A program made the translations under genes and the position numbers. From NCBI RefSeq assembly GCF_015057185.1, contig NZ_SVEV01000030.1:1-41600 (forward strand): a stretch of 41,600 nucleotides of DNA, written 5' to 3'. The stretch is from Pseudobutyrivibrio sp. (GTDB lineage Bacteria > Bacillota > Clostridia > Lachnospirales > Lachnospiraceae). Shown in pieces: positions 1 to 9,902 of the stretch (its first letter is position 1; every line of letters begins with the position of its first letter). The notes under the pieces are model-generated. The model did no database searches. It was given only the letters and a program-made list of their open reading frames with translations, and had not been told where the DNA came from.

Positions 1-2264
1 CATCCCATACAGTCAAGTGGAGATACAGACATTGTGTACTTGTACTCAGAAGCCTTTGGCTTTGTATCAGCAAGCTTAATGTTTGCTGGAGCTGCCTTAA
101 CCTCATCCTCTGAAAGCATGTAAGGACGGATTGTAGCGTGTGAACATACGAATGCACACTGGTTACACTGGATACACTTCTCTGGATCCCATGTAGGAAC
201 TGTTACAGCCGTACCACGCTTCTCGTAAGCAGCAGCACCAAGCTCGAACTGTCCGTTTGGATTCTCTGAGAATGCAGATACTGGAAGTGAATCTCCATCC
301 ATCTTTGAGATAGGCTCAAGGAGGTTCTTAACCATCTTAACAACCTCTGGACGACCCTCAAGTGCTGGCTTAGCAGCATCTGGAGTTGGGTTCTTCCATG
401 AATCTGGAACATTTACCTTATGTACAGCATCAACACCAGCGTCGATAGCGTTGTAGTTCATCTGAACAACATCGTCACCCTTCTTGCCGTATGACTTCTT
501 AGCAGCTGCCTTCATGTACTCAACAGCCTGATCGATAGGCATTACATCAGCAAGCTTGAAGAAAGCTGACTGAAGGATTGTGTTTGTTCTCTTACCCATA
601 CCAATCTCGATAGCCTTGTCGATAGCGTTGATTGTGTAAAGCTGGATGTTGTTGTCAGCGATGTACTTCTTTGCCTCAGCGTTGAGCTTCTCTTCGAGCT
701 CTTCGTCTGACCACTGGCAGTTGATCATGAATACTCCGCCTGGCTTAACATCCTGAACCATCTTCATGCCCTGTGTAACGTATGCAGGGTTGTGGCAAGC
801 TACGAAGTCAGCCTGGTTAATATAGTAAGGAGACTTGATTGGGTTGTCACCAAATCTCAAGTGAGAAATTGTAACACCACCAGTCTTCTTTGAATCATAC
901 TGGAAGTATGCCTGGATGTACTTATCTGTGTGATCACCGATGATCTTTGTAGAGTTCTTGTTAGCACCTACAGTACCGTCACCACCGAGACCCCAGAACT
1001 TGCACTCCTTTGTACCAGGAGCTGATGTAATAGGAGCTGGCTTAACCTCTGGAAGTGAAAGGTTTGTAACGTCATCAACGATACCGATTGTAAATCTAGA
1101 CTTTGGAGCGTCCTTCTCAAGTTCCTTGTATACAGCGAATACTGATGAAGGAGGAGTATCCTTTGATCCAAGACCATATCTACCACCGCAGATAGTGATG
1201 TCGTTAAGACCTGCTTCACGAAGTGTTGTAGCAACATCAAGGTAAAGAGGATCAGCAAGAGCACCTGGCTCCTTTGTTCTATCAAGGATAGCGATCTTCT
1301 TAACTGTCTTAGGAAGTGCTGAAAGGAATGCCTCTGAAGACCATGGTCTGTAAAGACGTACCTTAAGTACACCAACCTTCTCGCCGTGTGCGTTGAGGTA
1401 ATCAATAACCTCTTCTGCAACGTCGTTGATAGAACCCATAGCGATGATGATTCTATCTGCATCAGCAGCACCATAGTAGTTGAAAAGCTTGTAATCTGTA
1501 CCAAGCTTTGCATTTACCTTGTCCATATACTTCTGAACAACTGCTGGGAAGTTATCATAATATGTATTGCAAGCTTCTCTATGCTGGAAGAAAACGTCAC
1601 CGTTTTCGTGTGAACCACGCATTGTAGGATGCTCTGGATTAAGTGCACGAGCTCTGAACTCGTTGATAGCATCCATGTTAACCATCTCTTTGAGATCTGC
1701 ATAATCCCACTTCTCAATCTTCTGGATTTCGTGTGATGTACGGAATCCGTCGAAGAAGTTAAGTACAGGAACCTTACCCTCGATAGCTGCAAGGTGAGCT
1801 ACAGGAGCGAGATCCATTACTTCCTGTGGATTTGTCTCACATAACATAGCGAAACCTGTCTGACGACAAGCATATACATCTGAGTGATCACCAAAGATGT
1901 TAAGTGACTGTGTAGCAACTGTACGAGCTGATACATCAAATACACAAGGAAGCTGCTCTGCAGCGATCTTGTACATATTAGGGATCATAAGAAGAAGACC
2001 CTGTGAAGCTGTGAATGTAGTTGTGAGTGCACCTGCACCAAGTGAACCGTGAACGGCACCTGCAGCACCTGCCTCAGACTCCATCTCTACAACCTTTACC
2101 TGATTTCCGAAAATATTTTCAAGGCCTGCTGCTGACCACTGGTCAACGAAATCGGCCATTGGGCTGGATGGTGTAATAGGATAAATTGCAGCAACATCTG
2201 TAAACGCGTAAGCTACGTGTGCTGCAGCCTGGTTTCCATCCATAGACTGTTTTGCTCTTGGCAT
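1..2264 (-). CDS. nifJ: Pyruvate:ferredoxin (flavodoxin) oxidoreductase, partial (C-terminus beyond window)
   Basis: This enzyme converts pyruvate and CoA to acetyl-CoA and CO2 with reduction of ferredoxin, the central anaerobic pyruvate step in the cytoplasm. The gene enters from the left edge on the minus strand; 754 codons are present out of roughly 1170-1180 usual for the single-chain enzyme. The N-terminus starts MPRAKQSMDGNQAAAHVAY and continues with the pyrimidine-binding region (DVAAIYPITPSSPMADFVD, EMESEAGAAGAVHGS). The gamma-type domain follows (GLGGDGTVGANKN near residue 428). The first 2[4Fe-4S] motif, CIQCNQCAFVCSH, lies near residue 705, and the second begins at the edge (SPLDCMG). 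The start at 2264 is set by a strong ribosome site (TAAGGAGGAA, 2271-2280). The TPP domain is off the window. Identification is firm; the symbol nifJ is used in the general PFOR sense. Confidence 0.97.
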   Translation of the reverse strand, partial: MPRAKQSMDGNQAAAHVAYAFTDVAAIYPITPSSPMADFVDQWSAAGLENIFGNQVKVVEMESEAGAAGAVHGSLGAGALTTTFTASQGLLLMIPNMYKIAAEQLPCVFDVSARTVATQSLNIFGDHSDVYACRQTGFAMLCETNPQEVMDLAPVAHLAAIEGKVPVLNFFDGFRTSHEIQKIEKWDYADLKEMVNMDAINEFRARALNPEHPTMRGSHENGDVFFQHREACNTYYDNFPAVVQKYMDKVNAKLGTDYKLFNYYGAADADRIIIAMGSINDVAEEVIDYLNAHGEKVGVLKVRLYRPWSSEAFLSALPKTVKKIAILDRTKEPGALADPLYLDVATTLREAGLNDITICGGRYGLGSKDTPPSSVFAVYKELEKDAPKSRFTIGIVDDVTNLSLPEVKPAPITSAPGTKECKFWGLGGDGTVGANKNSTKIIGDHTDKYIQAYFQYDSKKTGGVTISHLRFGDNPIKSPYYINQADFVACHNPAYVTQGMKMVQDVKPGGVFMINCQWSDEELEEKLNAEAKKYIADNNIQLYTINAIDKAIEIGMGKRTNTILQSAFFKLADVMPIDQAVEYMKAAAKKSYGKKGDDVVQMNYNAIDAGVDAVHKVNVPDSWKNPTPDAAKPALEGRPEVVKMVKNLLEPISKMDGDSLPVSAFSENPNGQFELGAAAYEKRGTAVTVPTWDPEKCIQCNQCAFVCSHATIRPYMLSEDEVKAAPANIKLADTKPKASEYKYTMSVSPLDCMG

Positions 2265-2309
2265 TTCTAATTCCTCCTTATTAAATAGGACATTTATAGT
2301 TACTAGGAA

Positions 2310-2337
2310 ATGGGAGAAAAACCGGCTCCCGTTCCCA
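2310..2337 (-). other. Inverted repeat in the PFOR 5' leader
   Basis: In the predicted leader, ATGGGA pairs with TCCCAT (2332-2337 with 2310-2315), and a competing pairing GGGAG/CTCCC shares part of the same bases. No T-run follows, so it is not a simple terminator. It lies between the putative -10 and the ribosome site and could affect stability or translation of a highly expressed mRNA. I know no riboswitch class that fits. Confidence 0.4.
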
Positions 2338-2352
2338 TAATGTCGTGATTTT

Positions 2353-2381
2353 ATAATAGAACTATTGAGAAAAAAATTCAA
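2353..2381 (-). promoter_or_regulatory. Putative promoter of the PFOR gene
   Basis: On the minus strand a TTGAAT -35 (2376-2381) and a TATTAT -10 (2353-2358) are separated by 17 bp, about 85 bp upstream of the PFOR start. A half-site resembling the clostridial redox repressor Rex (TTGTTAA, 2429-2435) lies further upstream, but its second half is not conserved, so Rex control is only a guess. Confidence 0.55.
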
Positions 2382-2544
2382 TAAAACTAAACCCCATTTC
2401 TGTTCATTTTGGAGTACAAAATAATTTTTTAACAATTTGGACATACTATTCTATCCACACGGACATATGTCTTTCCGTGAATTACATGTAGAAAAACATG
2501 CAAAAACGCATAAAAAAATCAGCACTTTTAATAAGAAACTTTCA

Positions 2545-2573
2545 TTGACAACTGTCACTTTGTTAAATATAAT
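2545..2573 (+). promoter_or_regulatory. Consensus sigma-A promoter of guaB
   Basis: TTGACA (2545-2550) and TATAAT (2568-2573) are both perfect matches with a 17-bp spacer, followed by an AT-rich start region and a 35-40 nt leader carrying AGAGAGG before the guaB ATG. The rest of the 351-bp divergent gap to the PFOR gene is AT-rich and shows no ORF with a ribosome site. Confidence 0.9.
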
Positions 2574-2597
2574 TTTAAAAAATTTACAGTCAATTAA

Positions 2598-4073
<1,476 letters not shown>

Positions 4074-4090
4074 TTAGATATGACATAATA

Positions 4091-4168
4091 AAGCTCCATG
4101 TTATATTCTCAAATCTCTAAAAATTACTCACCGAATAATTTTAGGGCTTTGAGATGTACATGGAGCTT
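4091..4168 (+). terminator. Long composite hairpin after guaB (member E of the intergenic repeat family)
   Basis: AAGCTCCATGT (4091-4101) pairs perfectly with 4158-4168. Inside it TCTCAAA (4107-4113) pairs with TTTGAGA (4148-4154), and CTAAAAATTA pairs with TAATTTTAG with one bulge. ATTTTACATT follows. It lies between convergent guaB and the lipoprotein gene and probably terminates transcription both ways. The segment starting at 4100 (GTTATATTCTCAAATC) matches the family core GTTACGCTCTCAAGCC at 12 of 16 positions, all differences being transitions. Confidence 0.75.
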
Positions 4169-4179
4169 ATTTTACATTC

Positions 4180-4566
4180 TTATAAATTACTTAGATACTC
4201 TTTTTCAACAGCAATAACTTTATAATCTTCAAATTTAATTAGTAATACTTCATCCCCTTCAAACTCGTCATACCTAATATCATATCCAAGATAATAATTA
4301 CCATTATCACCATCTTTATCTGGATCATATGTCAAACTCTGCTCACCTAGTAATTCTTTGATTTGATCATCCGTCATTCCAAGCAACTCATATTTTTCCT
4401 GCAAATCCTCAATCATAAGATATCTATCTTCATTGGAAGCCTTTTGCCATTTTTCTACAGAGAACTCTTGTTGAACACTTTCGTTATTTCCACACCCCAA
4501 AAGAATTGTAACTAACACACAAATAACAAAACCCCAATATATAGTTTTTCTAATTTGGAAATTCAT
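4180..4566 (-). CDS. Small SmpA/OmlA-like lipoprotein, possible immunity or partner protein
   Basis: About 128 residues. The start MNFQIRKTIYWGF is chosen because GAGGGGG precedes ATG 4566 and it places a signal peptide with lipobox (ILLGC, Cys at about 25) at the N-terminus; the longer frame to 4665 would bury it. The mature part contains YLMIEDLQEKYELLGMTDDQ followed by IKELLGEQ, the DL-x-GMT-x-LLG pattern seen in small SmpA-like lipoproteins. The start overlaps the end of the upstream effector-like gene by 17 nt, so the two are translationally coupled. Some T7SS lipid-acting toxins are known to be neutralised by lipoproteins, which makes an immunity role plausible but unproven. Base composition is clearly more AT-rich than the flanking genes. 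Confidence 0.6.
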   Translation of the reverse strand: MNFQIRKTIYWGFVICVLVTILLGCGNNESVQQEFSVEKWQKASNEDRYLMIEDLQEKYELLGMTDDQIKELLGEQSLTYDPDKDGDNGNYYLGYDIRYDEFEGDEVLLIKFEDYKVIAVEKEYLSNL

Positions 4567-5812
4567 AATCAACCCCCTCATAAATAGACAAAATCCATTG
4601 TATAAAAATGCTCTTAGCTTTTTCAACATCTGTATCATTTCCCTGTTGAATATATTCACTCCCATAAGTTTCCTTTTCGATAACTTCCGCTGTATTCAGA
4701 ATACCTATATCAGCATATCCATTACCCATTATCTCAAAGAACTCTATTGCACGTTGTTTACTATCATTTTCAACATCGCTATAATATTCTGAGAAAACAT
4801 CTAATCCTATATCATCATTTTCTACCATTCTATGATAGATATTTATAGCATCTATGTCAGACTGAAAATCTGATTCAGAATATCTTCCAGAATCTATATC
4901 TCCCTTGAAACTAATTTCAAAATCAGTATATGAAAAACTGAAGTTTGAATTTATCGGTGAGTTAAACAAATCAACTGCCCATCTCCCTAAATCTATAATA
5001 TGTTCTTCATACATATTATCTCCATGGGCAAATGCTGCAATTTGAACTATCGAATGCGCGAAATCATTATTCTTATCTTTAGCCCTTTCTTTTATCTTTG
5101 TATATGTTTCATCTTTAAATGAAGAATTATCAATATCAATTCCTTCTTCTCTTAATTTATCATAAGTAAAATCTGCATGTTGTAAATTCAGTAAAACTTG
5201 TAAATCAGTAACTTCTTGTTCTGATAAACCTAGCATTCTCAAATAAAATATAGAGACTGATTCAAATGGTTGTCCCGTTGTTAACCTCCATCTTTTAGCA
5301 TCGTAGTTTATACACAATGATGATAAAACTCCATATGTAAAGGCTATTCGAGCATATTTATTATCGAAAGCACACTCACAATATGTATTTAACAAATCAA
5401 TAGTTTTCACTATTAATTCGGCTTCTTCTTTTGTATAGCCATACTGATCCATAAACATTTGAACTGAAGGTGTAACCGATGATTTATTCCCTGAAGAATT
5501 GTGTTGATTCGAATAACATGTACAATTTAGACTCAAAGATTTTGTTACATAATCAGCTGATATATTAAAAGACTTTTGCATCTTTCTCATGTATGGCACC
5601 AACGAATCGCATACGAAAGGTCTATAATCTTTTGTCAACTTTATCATTGACTCAGTACCTTCAAAAAGTGTCATCATACATTCAGTTCCTACAATTTCTT
5701 TTTTCATAGATAACGGAGTCTCATCGAAAACTAAGTCGGATGCTTTAGCCTCTATTGCATTCACAATATTAGTAAATTGTGCATTATCTAAAAATAATTC
5801 ATTCTTATACAT
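4550..5812 (-). CDS. Candidate T7SS (LXG/WXG-like) effector protein, function unknown
   Basis: A 420-residue protein with no signal peptide or membrane segment. Residues 1-90 are predicted helical and start LFLDNAQFTNIVNAIEAKA, resembling the small helical N-terminal targeting domains of LXG/WXG-type secreted proteins. The remainder contains DFAHSIVQIAAFAHGDN, LGRWAVDLFNS and a later FQSDIDAINIYHRM. From memory this order (FAH, then GW-x-D, then DIDAxNI) recurs in C-terminal parts of Firmicute LXG-like proteins, but I cannot check it by search and I assign no enzyme activity. A good SD (GGGAGAA) precedes ATG 5812. It is followed with a 17-nt overlap by a small lipoprotein gene. The pair is AT-rich and framed by terminators on both sides, suggesting an acquired cassette. 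It could instead be an unrelated helical protein. Confidence 0.5.
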   Translation of the reverse strand: MYKNELFLDNAQFTNIVNAIEAKASDLVFDETPLSMKKEIVGTECMMTLFEGTESMIKLTKDYRPFVCDSLVPYMRKMQKSFNISADYVTKSLSLNCTCYSNQHNSSGNKSSVTPSVQMFMDQYGYTKEEAELIVKTIDLLNTYCECAFDNKYARIAFTYGVLSSLCINYDAKRWRLTTGQPFESVSIFYLRMLGLSEQEVTDLQVLLNLQHADFTYDKLREEGIDIDNSSFKDETYTKIKERAKDKNNDFAHSIVQIAAFAHGDNMYEEHIIDLGRWAVDLFNSPINSNFSFSYTDFEISFKGDIDSGRYSESDFQSDIDAINIYHRMVENDDIGLDVFSEYYSDVENDSKQRAIEFFEIMGNGYADIGILNTAEVIEKETYGSEYIQQGNDTDVEKAKSIFIQWILSIYEGVDYEFPN

Positions 5813-5834
5813 TTTCCGTTCTCCCTAATATATC

Positions 5835-5868
5835 ATTATAACATTTTACATCAGTAGCTTAACGCTAC
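5835..5868 (-). promoter_or_regulatory. Extended -10 promoter with adjacent inverted repeat for the effector-lipoprotein pair
   Basis: On the minus strand TGTTATAAT (TATAAT at 5835-5840) gives an extended -10 just upstream of the SD. The -35 region is weak, and the inverted repeat GTAGC-N5-GCTAC (5854-5868) lies over it, which would suit an operator for a regulator. No regulator gene is adjacent. Confidence 0.5.
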
Positions 5869-5938
5869 CTATACGGGATTATTTTAATATATAATCGATA
5901 TATACACAATACTTCTGTGTGCTTAAATAGATAAAAAA

Positions 5939-5977
5939 ATACTTGGAAAACGACAGAAATAGTCTTTTTCCAAGTAT
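5939..5977 (-). terminator. Rho-independent terminator of the amino-acid transport operon
   Basis: ATACTTGGAAAA (5939-5950) pairs perfectly with 5966-5977. On the minus strand it is followed by a T-run (complement of ATAAAAAAA), directly after the putP stop. Confidence 0.88.
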
Positions 5978-5993
5978 AATTGATATAAATATA

Positions 5994-7508
5994 TTATTTT
6001 ATAGATTCAAATTCATCGATTATCTCTTGCTCTGGAGCTGGTGTAAGTAGGCTGACTACTACGCAAAGCACAAGGGCTACAATGAAGCCTGGAAGCAATT
6101 CGTAGATTCCGAATACACCGCCTAAAGGCTTGATAAGGAACTTCCAGATGAAGACCATGGCACCGCCACCAAGCATTCCGGCTATTGCACCGTATTTGTT
6201 GGCTCTCTTCCAGAAAAGCGCAAGTAACATGATTGGTCCAAAGGCTGCTCCGAAGCCTGCCCATGCGAAGGATACAATCATAAATACTGAGCTATCAGGA
6301 TTACGTGCAATGAAAATTCCAATTGCCGAAATAACGATAAGTACTACACGTGCAAGTACCATCTGCATGTGTTCTGAAAGCTCTACTCCAAATGTTTCAT
6401 GGATGATGTTTTCAGATACAGAGGATGATGCGGCAAGCATCTGTGAATCACAAGTAGACATTGTGCAGGCAAGGATACCAGCAAGAATAACTCCTGCAAG
6501 AAAAGCCTGTGGAATACCTGTTTCTGAAAGTGTCTGAGCTATTGAAATGATTGCTCTTTCTGAATCAGCTAACTCTCCGATTACACCCGCGTGTACCATT
6601 GTTCTAGTCATTACTCCAATAAAAATTGCAACTCCCATTGCAATGAATACCCATACAGTTGAGATTCTACGGCTGAGTTTTAATTTCTTAGGGTCTTCAA
6701 TAGCCATAAATCTAAGAAGAATATGAGGCATACCAAAGTATCCAAGCCCCCATGCCATTGTAGAAACGATAGTAATAATTCCGCCATAGCTTACTCTGCT
6801 GCCTGTTGCGAAATCGTGGAAGCCAAATAAATCGATATAGCCATCAATGGACATGCTAAATGTGCTAACTGTTCCAATACCTCCAACAGTGTGAAGTCCA
6901 AATGCTACAACTGCAATAAGTGCAATTGTCATGATAATAGACTGAACAAAGTCTGTTGTTGATGCAGCAAGAAAACCACCTGTAGCTGTGTATCCGACAA
7001 TTACTGCTGCTGATGCAAGCATTGCAACTGTATAATCCATTCCAAATAGTGATGAGAAAAGCTTTCCACATGCCGCAAAGCCTGAGCCTACATATGGGAT
7101 GAAAAATACAACAATTATTACTGAAGATATAACCATTAATGTATGGCTCTTATCTCTAAATCTGTGCTCAAAGAAATCTGGTACAGTTACTGAGTTATTT
7201 TTTTCAGAATACTTACGAAGTCTTTTCGCTACTAAAAGCCAGTTAAGGTAGGTACCTATACCAAGGCCAAGAGCTGTCCAGAATACATCGCAAATACCTG
7301 CGGCATAAGCGATACCTGGCAATCCCATAAGAAGCCATGATGACATATCAGATGCCTCAGCACTCATGGCCGTAACAAATGGTCCTAACTTTCTACCACC
7401 TAAATAGTAGTCATCAACTGTGTTATTTTCTTTTGCAAAGCTGACACCCATTATAAGCAGCGCAGCCAAATAGATTAAAATCGCAATTACAATACAGACT
7501 GTGTTCAT
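5994..7508 (-). CDS. putP: Sodium/proline symporter (SSS family)
   Basis: This membrane carrier uses the sodium gradient to import proline or a related solute. The 504 residues have the normal PutP length and about 13 hydrophobic segments. Family motifs are visible: VDDYYLGGRKLGPFVTAMSA and ASDMSSWLLMGLPG near residues 31-65, a TGGFLAAS...DFVQS region near 170-190, and GLGYFGMPHILLRFMA near 255. It is the last gene of a four-gene minus-strand operon, 25 nt after the ABC ATPase gene. A secondary carrier at the end of a polar amino-acid ABC operon suggests joint uptake of amino acids. Substrate assignment rests on family resemblance. Confidence 0.9.
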   Translation of the reverse strand: MNTVCIVIAILIYLAALLIMGVSFAKENNTVDDYYLGGRKLGPFVTAMSAEASDMSSWLLMGLPGIAYAAGICDVFWTALGLGIGTYLNWLLVAKRLRKYSEKNNSVTVPDFFEHRFRDKSHTLMVISSVIIVVFFIPYVGSGFAACGKLFSSLFGMDYTVAMLASAAVIVGYTATGGFLAASTTDFVQSIIMTIALIAVVAFGLHTVGGIGTVSTFSMSIDGYIDLFGFHDFATGSRVSYGGIITIVSTMAWGLGYFGMPHILLRFMAIEDPKKLKLSRRISTVWVFIAMGVAIFIGVMTRTMVHAGVIGELADSERAIISIAQTLSETGIPQAFLAGVILAGILACTMSTCDSQMLAASSSVSENIIHETFGVELSEHMQMVLARVVLIVISAIGIFIARNPDSSVFMIVSFAWAGFGAAFGPIMLLALFWKRANKYGAIAGMLGGGAMVFIWKFLIKPLGGVFGIYELLPGFIVALVLCVVVSLLTPAPEQEIIDEFESIK

Positions 7509-7533
7509 TATTGCTCCCTTTCTTTATTCCATG

Positions 7534-8286
7534 CTAACCAATATAATTAGCTAAAAATTGTCGCGTGCGTTCGTTCTTAGGATTATCAATTACCTGAGCA
7601 GGTGTGCCCTGTTCTGCAATTACTCCGCCATCCATAAATATTATCTCATCGGACACGTCATGGGCAAATCCAATTTCATGGGTAACGATAATCATTGTTG
7701 TGTGCTGCTGAGCCAATTCCTTAATGACCTTTAGCACTTCACCAGTAAGCTCTGGATCCAAAGCAGATGTTGGCTCATCAAAGCATAAAATATCGGGCTT
7801 TAGTGCCAGTGCTCTTGCTATAGCAACTCTCTGCTGCTGTCCGCCAGACAACTGATGTGGGTAGAGGTCCATCTTATCAGATAATCCCATTTTTTCAAGG
7901 AGCATTTTACCCTCGGCAATTATCTCCTCATCAGTTTTACCATTATTTTCAAGCTTGGGGGCAAGCACCACATTTTCTAAAGCAGTATACTGTGGAAAAA
8001 GGTTAAACTGCTGAAAAACCATTCCGAAATGAAGTCGTTTTTCTCTTAAGTCTGTTCCTTTTTTATGTCCTACCCTCCCATTAAAAAGTAGCTCATCCTT
8101 TACTGCTATAATTCCCTCGTCTGGCGTCTCCAAGAAATTAAGGCATCTAAGCAATGTAGTTTTACCTGAGCCTGAGCTACCAATAATAGAAAGGGTCTGG
8201 CCCTTTTCCATTGTGAAATCTATGCCCTTTAGGACTTCTGTATTTTCAAACTTTTTCTTTAAATTTGCAACTCGTAATATCGCCAT
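7534..8286 (-). CDS. Polar amino-acid ABC transporter ATPase (GlnQ/HisP type)
   Basis: The 250-residue cytoplasmic ATPase energises the permease encoded just upstream. Walker A is GSSGSGKTT near residue 37, the Q-loop is MVFQQFNLFPQ, the signature is LSGGQQQRVAIARAL near 145, and Walker B is ILCFDEPTSALDPE followed by the H-loop IVTHEIGFA. All are intact. The gene begins 12 nt after the permease stop and precedes putP by 25 nt. The exact substrate (glutamine, cystine or other) cannot be read from the ATPase. Confidence 0.95.
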   Translation of the reverse strand: MAILRVANLKKKFENTEVLKGIDFTMEKGQTLSIIGSSGSGKTTLLRCLNFLETPDEGIIAVKDELLFNGRVGHKKGTDLREKRLHFGMVFQQFNLFPQYTALENVVLAPKLENNGKTDEEIIAEGKMLLEKMGLSDKMDLYPHQLSGGQQQRVAIARALALKPDILCFDEPTSALDPELTGEVLKVIKELAQQHTTMIIVTHEIGFAHDVSDEIIFMDGGVIAEQGTPAQVIDNPKNERTRQFLANYIG

Positions 8287-8298
8287 ATTTTTATCCTA

Positions 8299-8955
8299 CT
8301 ATTTAAAATAATTCAGCTTTTTTTCTATTCTTCCAAATAATAAGGTGAGAAGTCCACTGAATAAAAGGTAGTACACGCCGGTATAGAATAACGGCCAAAT
8401 GATACCTGCACTTTTGATAAAGCGTTCACCTTCCCAAATGATTTCATAGAATGCAATAACTCTGGCAAGAGAAGTATCCTTTACCAGAGTAATAACCTCA
8501 TTTGAAATCGGTGGAACTATACGCTTGATTACCTGCAGAAGAATGATTTTGAAAAAGGTCTGTCGTTTTGTTAAACCAAGAACTGCAGCCGCTTCATACT
8601 GTCCATTAGGAATGGACTGGATTCCGCCTCTGAATATTTCACTAAAATAGCAAGCATAATTAAACACAAATGCTACAAGTGCTGCTAAGAATCTACCGCT
8701 TTCTCCTGAACCCCAGATATTTGTCCCAAGAAATATTCCAGGACCATAAAAGATAATGAGAAGCTGAAGCATAAGTGGTGTACCACGTACTACCCAAATA
8801 ATAAGTCGAATGGGTCCTCTAACCACAATGTTTCTATTCATTGATCCAAAGCATATGATTAATCCTAGCGGCAATGAAAAAACTAGTGTTAACGCGAATA
8901 GCTTGAGAGTTTCTAAGAAACCCCCAAGCAATGATAAAGTAACTGTTCCGAACAT
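8299..8955 (-). CDS. Polar amino-acid ABC transporter permease (HisM/GlnP family)
   Basis: The 218-residue inner-membrane permease has hydrophobic segments in the usual HEQRo arrangement. It carries VVRGTPLMLQLLIIFYGPG near residue 55 and the cytoplasmic coupling region EAAAVLGLTKRQTFFKIILL near residue 122, both typical of the family. A single permease gene implies a homodimer. It starts 11 nt after the binding-protein stop. Confidence 0.94.
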   Translation of the reverse strand: MFGTVTLSLLGGFLETLKLFALTLVFSLPLGLIICFGSMNRNIVVRGPIRLIIWVVRGTPLMLQLLIIFYGPGIFLGTNIWGSGESGRFLAALVAFVFNYACYFSEIFRGGIQSIPNGQYEAAAVLGLTKRQTFFKIILLQVIKRIVPPISNEVITLVKDTSLARVIAFYEIIWEGERFIKSAGIIWPLFYTGVYYLLFSGLLTLLFGRIEKKLNYFK

Positions 8956-8966
8956 TTTATACCATC

Positions 8967-9785
8967 CTACTGTGCAACAAGTGATTCTTGTACACCATAT
9001 TTTTTAGCTATCTCTTCCATTGTGCCATCATCATAAAGTGCTTTGAACTGGTCGTTAATGTATTCTGCTAAGTCTGAACCCTTTCGGCAACCAACACCGT
9101 ATTCTTCTGTTGTAAGCTCTACAGTGTGTGATAATGTAGGGTAGCTAGTTCCCTCTCCAATCATAGCACCTGCCATAAGTAAGTCGATTATGCAGGCATC
9201 TGATGTACCAGCAGCAACTTCCATAATTGCATCTGACTGTGTTTTAACTGCCACATAATCAAATCCGTTAGAAGAAGCAGCCTCTTCACCAGCAGAACCT
9301 GATTCTACAGCAAATGACATATCAGCCACATCATCTACGCTATTTACATTTGCAGCATCCTCTGCGTTAACTACAACTACCTGAGCGTTGTTGCAATATG
9401 CCTTTGTTGTCTCCATAGCATTTGTAACCTCTGGTGTAAGAGTCATACCATTCCAAACAACATCAATTGATTTATTCTCAAGCTCAAGAATTTTGTTATC
9501 CCAATCAATTTCAACGAATTCTACATCAACGCCAAGTGATTCAGCAACAGCAGCTGCCATATCAGCATCAAAGCCAATCCAATTGCCACTCTCATCTTTG
9601 TAGTCCATTGGTGCAAAATCAGTAATACCTACGATAAGTGTACCCTTCTCCTGAATATAAGCGATGTCGCTCTCTGTAGAGCTGTCAGCAACTGGTGATT
9701 CACTCTGTCCCCCATTGCTACCGCAAGCAACAAAAGAAGCTGCCATAGTAAGCGCCATTAACTGTGCTAATAATTTTTTCTTCAT
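8967..9785 (-). CDS. Amino-acid ABC transporter substrate-binding lipoprotein (SBP_bac_3)
   Basis: A 272-residue extracellular solute-binding lipoprotein and first gene of the transport operon. The N-terminus is MKKKLLAQLMALTMAASFVAC, a lipoprotein signal peptide with the acylated Cys at 21, followed by a Gly/Ser/acidic linker. The mature domain starts KGTLIVGITDFAPMDYKDE and contains GFDADMAAAVAESLG and NGMTLTPE, the standard family pattern. It ends KKYGVQESLVAQ. ATG 9785 has the SD TGAGGAGATA. A TATAAA -10-like hexamer at 9825-9830 with a poor -35 may be the operon promoter. Ligand unknown. Confidence 0.95.
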   Translation of the reverse strand: MKKKLLAQLMALTMAASFVACGSNGGQSESPVADSSTESDIAYIQEKGTLIVGITDFAPMDYKDESGNWIGFDADMAAAVAESLGVDVEFVEIDWDNKILELENKSIDVVWNGMTLTPEVTNAMETTKAYCNNAQVVVVNAEDAANVNSVDDVADMSFAVESGSAGEEAASSNGFDYVAVKTQSDAIMEVAAGTSDACIIDLLMAGAMIGEGTSYPTLSHTVELTTEEYGVGCRKGSDLAEYINDQFKALYDDGTMEEIAKKYGVQESLVAQ

Positions 9786-9870
9786 ATATCTATCTCCTCA
9801 CAAAATTGAAAATTAAAATTCCGTTTTATACTTTAGTACTTTATCACACTAAATTGTTTTTGTAAATAAA

Positions 9871-9892
9871 AAACTACAGTTACCTGTAGTTT
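9871..9892 (-). terminator. Rho-independent terminator downstream of the alpha/beta hydrolase gene
   Basis: AAACTACAG-TTAC-CTGTAGTTT forms a perfect 9-bp stem. T-rich sequence flanks it on both strands, so it can end the hydrolase transcript on the minus strand just before the transport operon promoter. Confidence 0.88.
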
Positions 9893-9902
9893 TTTTTTAA
9901 TA

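Noticed and set aside
968-1792. Minus-strand open frames of 181 and 92 residues inside the PFOR gene
   Set aside because: They are alternative frames of the PFOR gene, which is clearly recognisable from 2264 to 1 in another frame.
9858-9900. Hairpin at 9871-9892 considered as a repeat-family member
   Set aside because: It has a simple 9-bp stem with a T-run and none of the conserved core sequence; it is an ordinary terminator.
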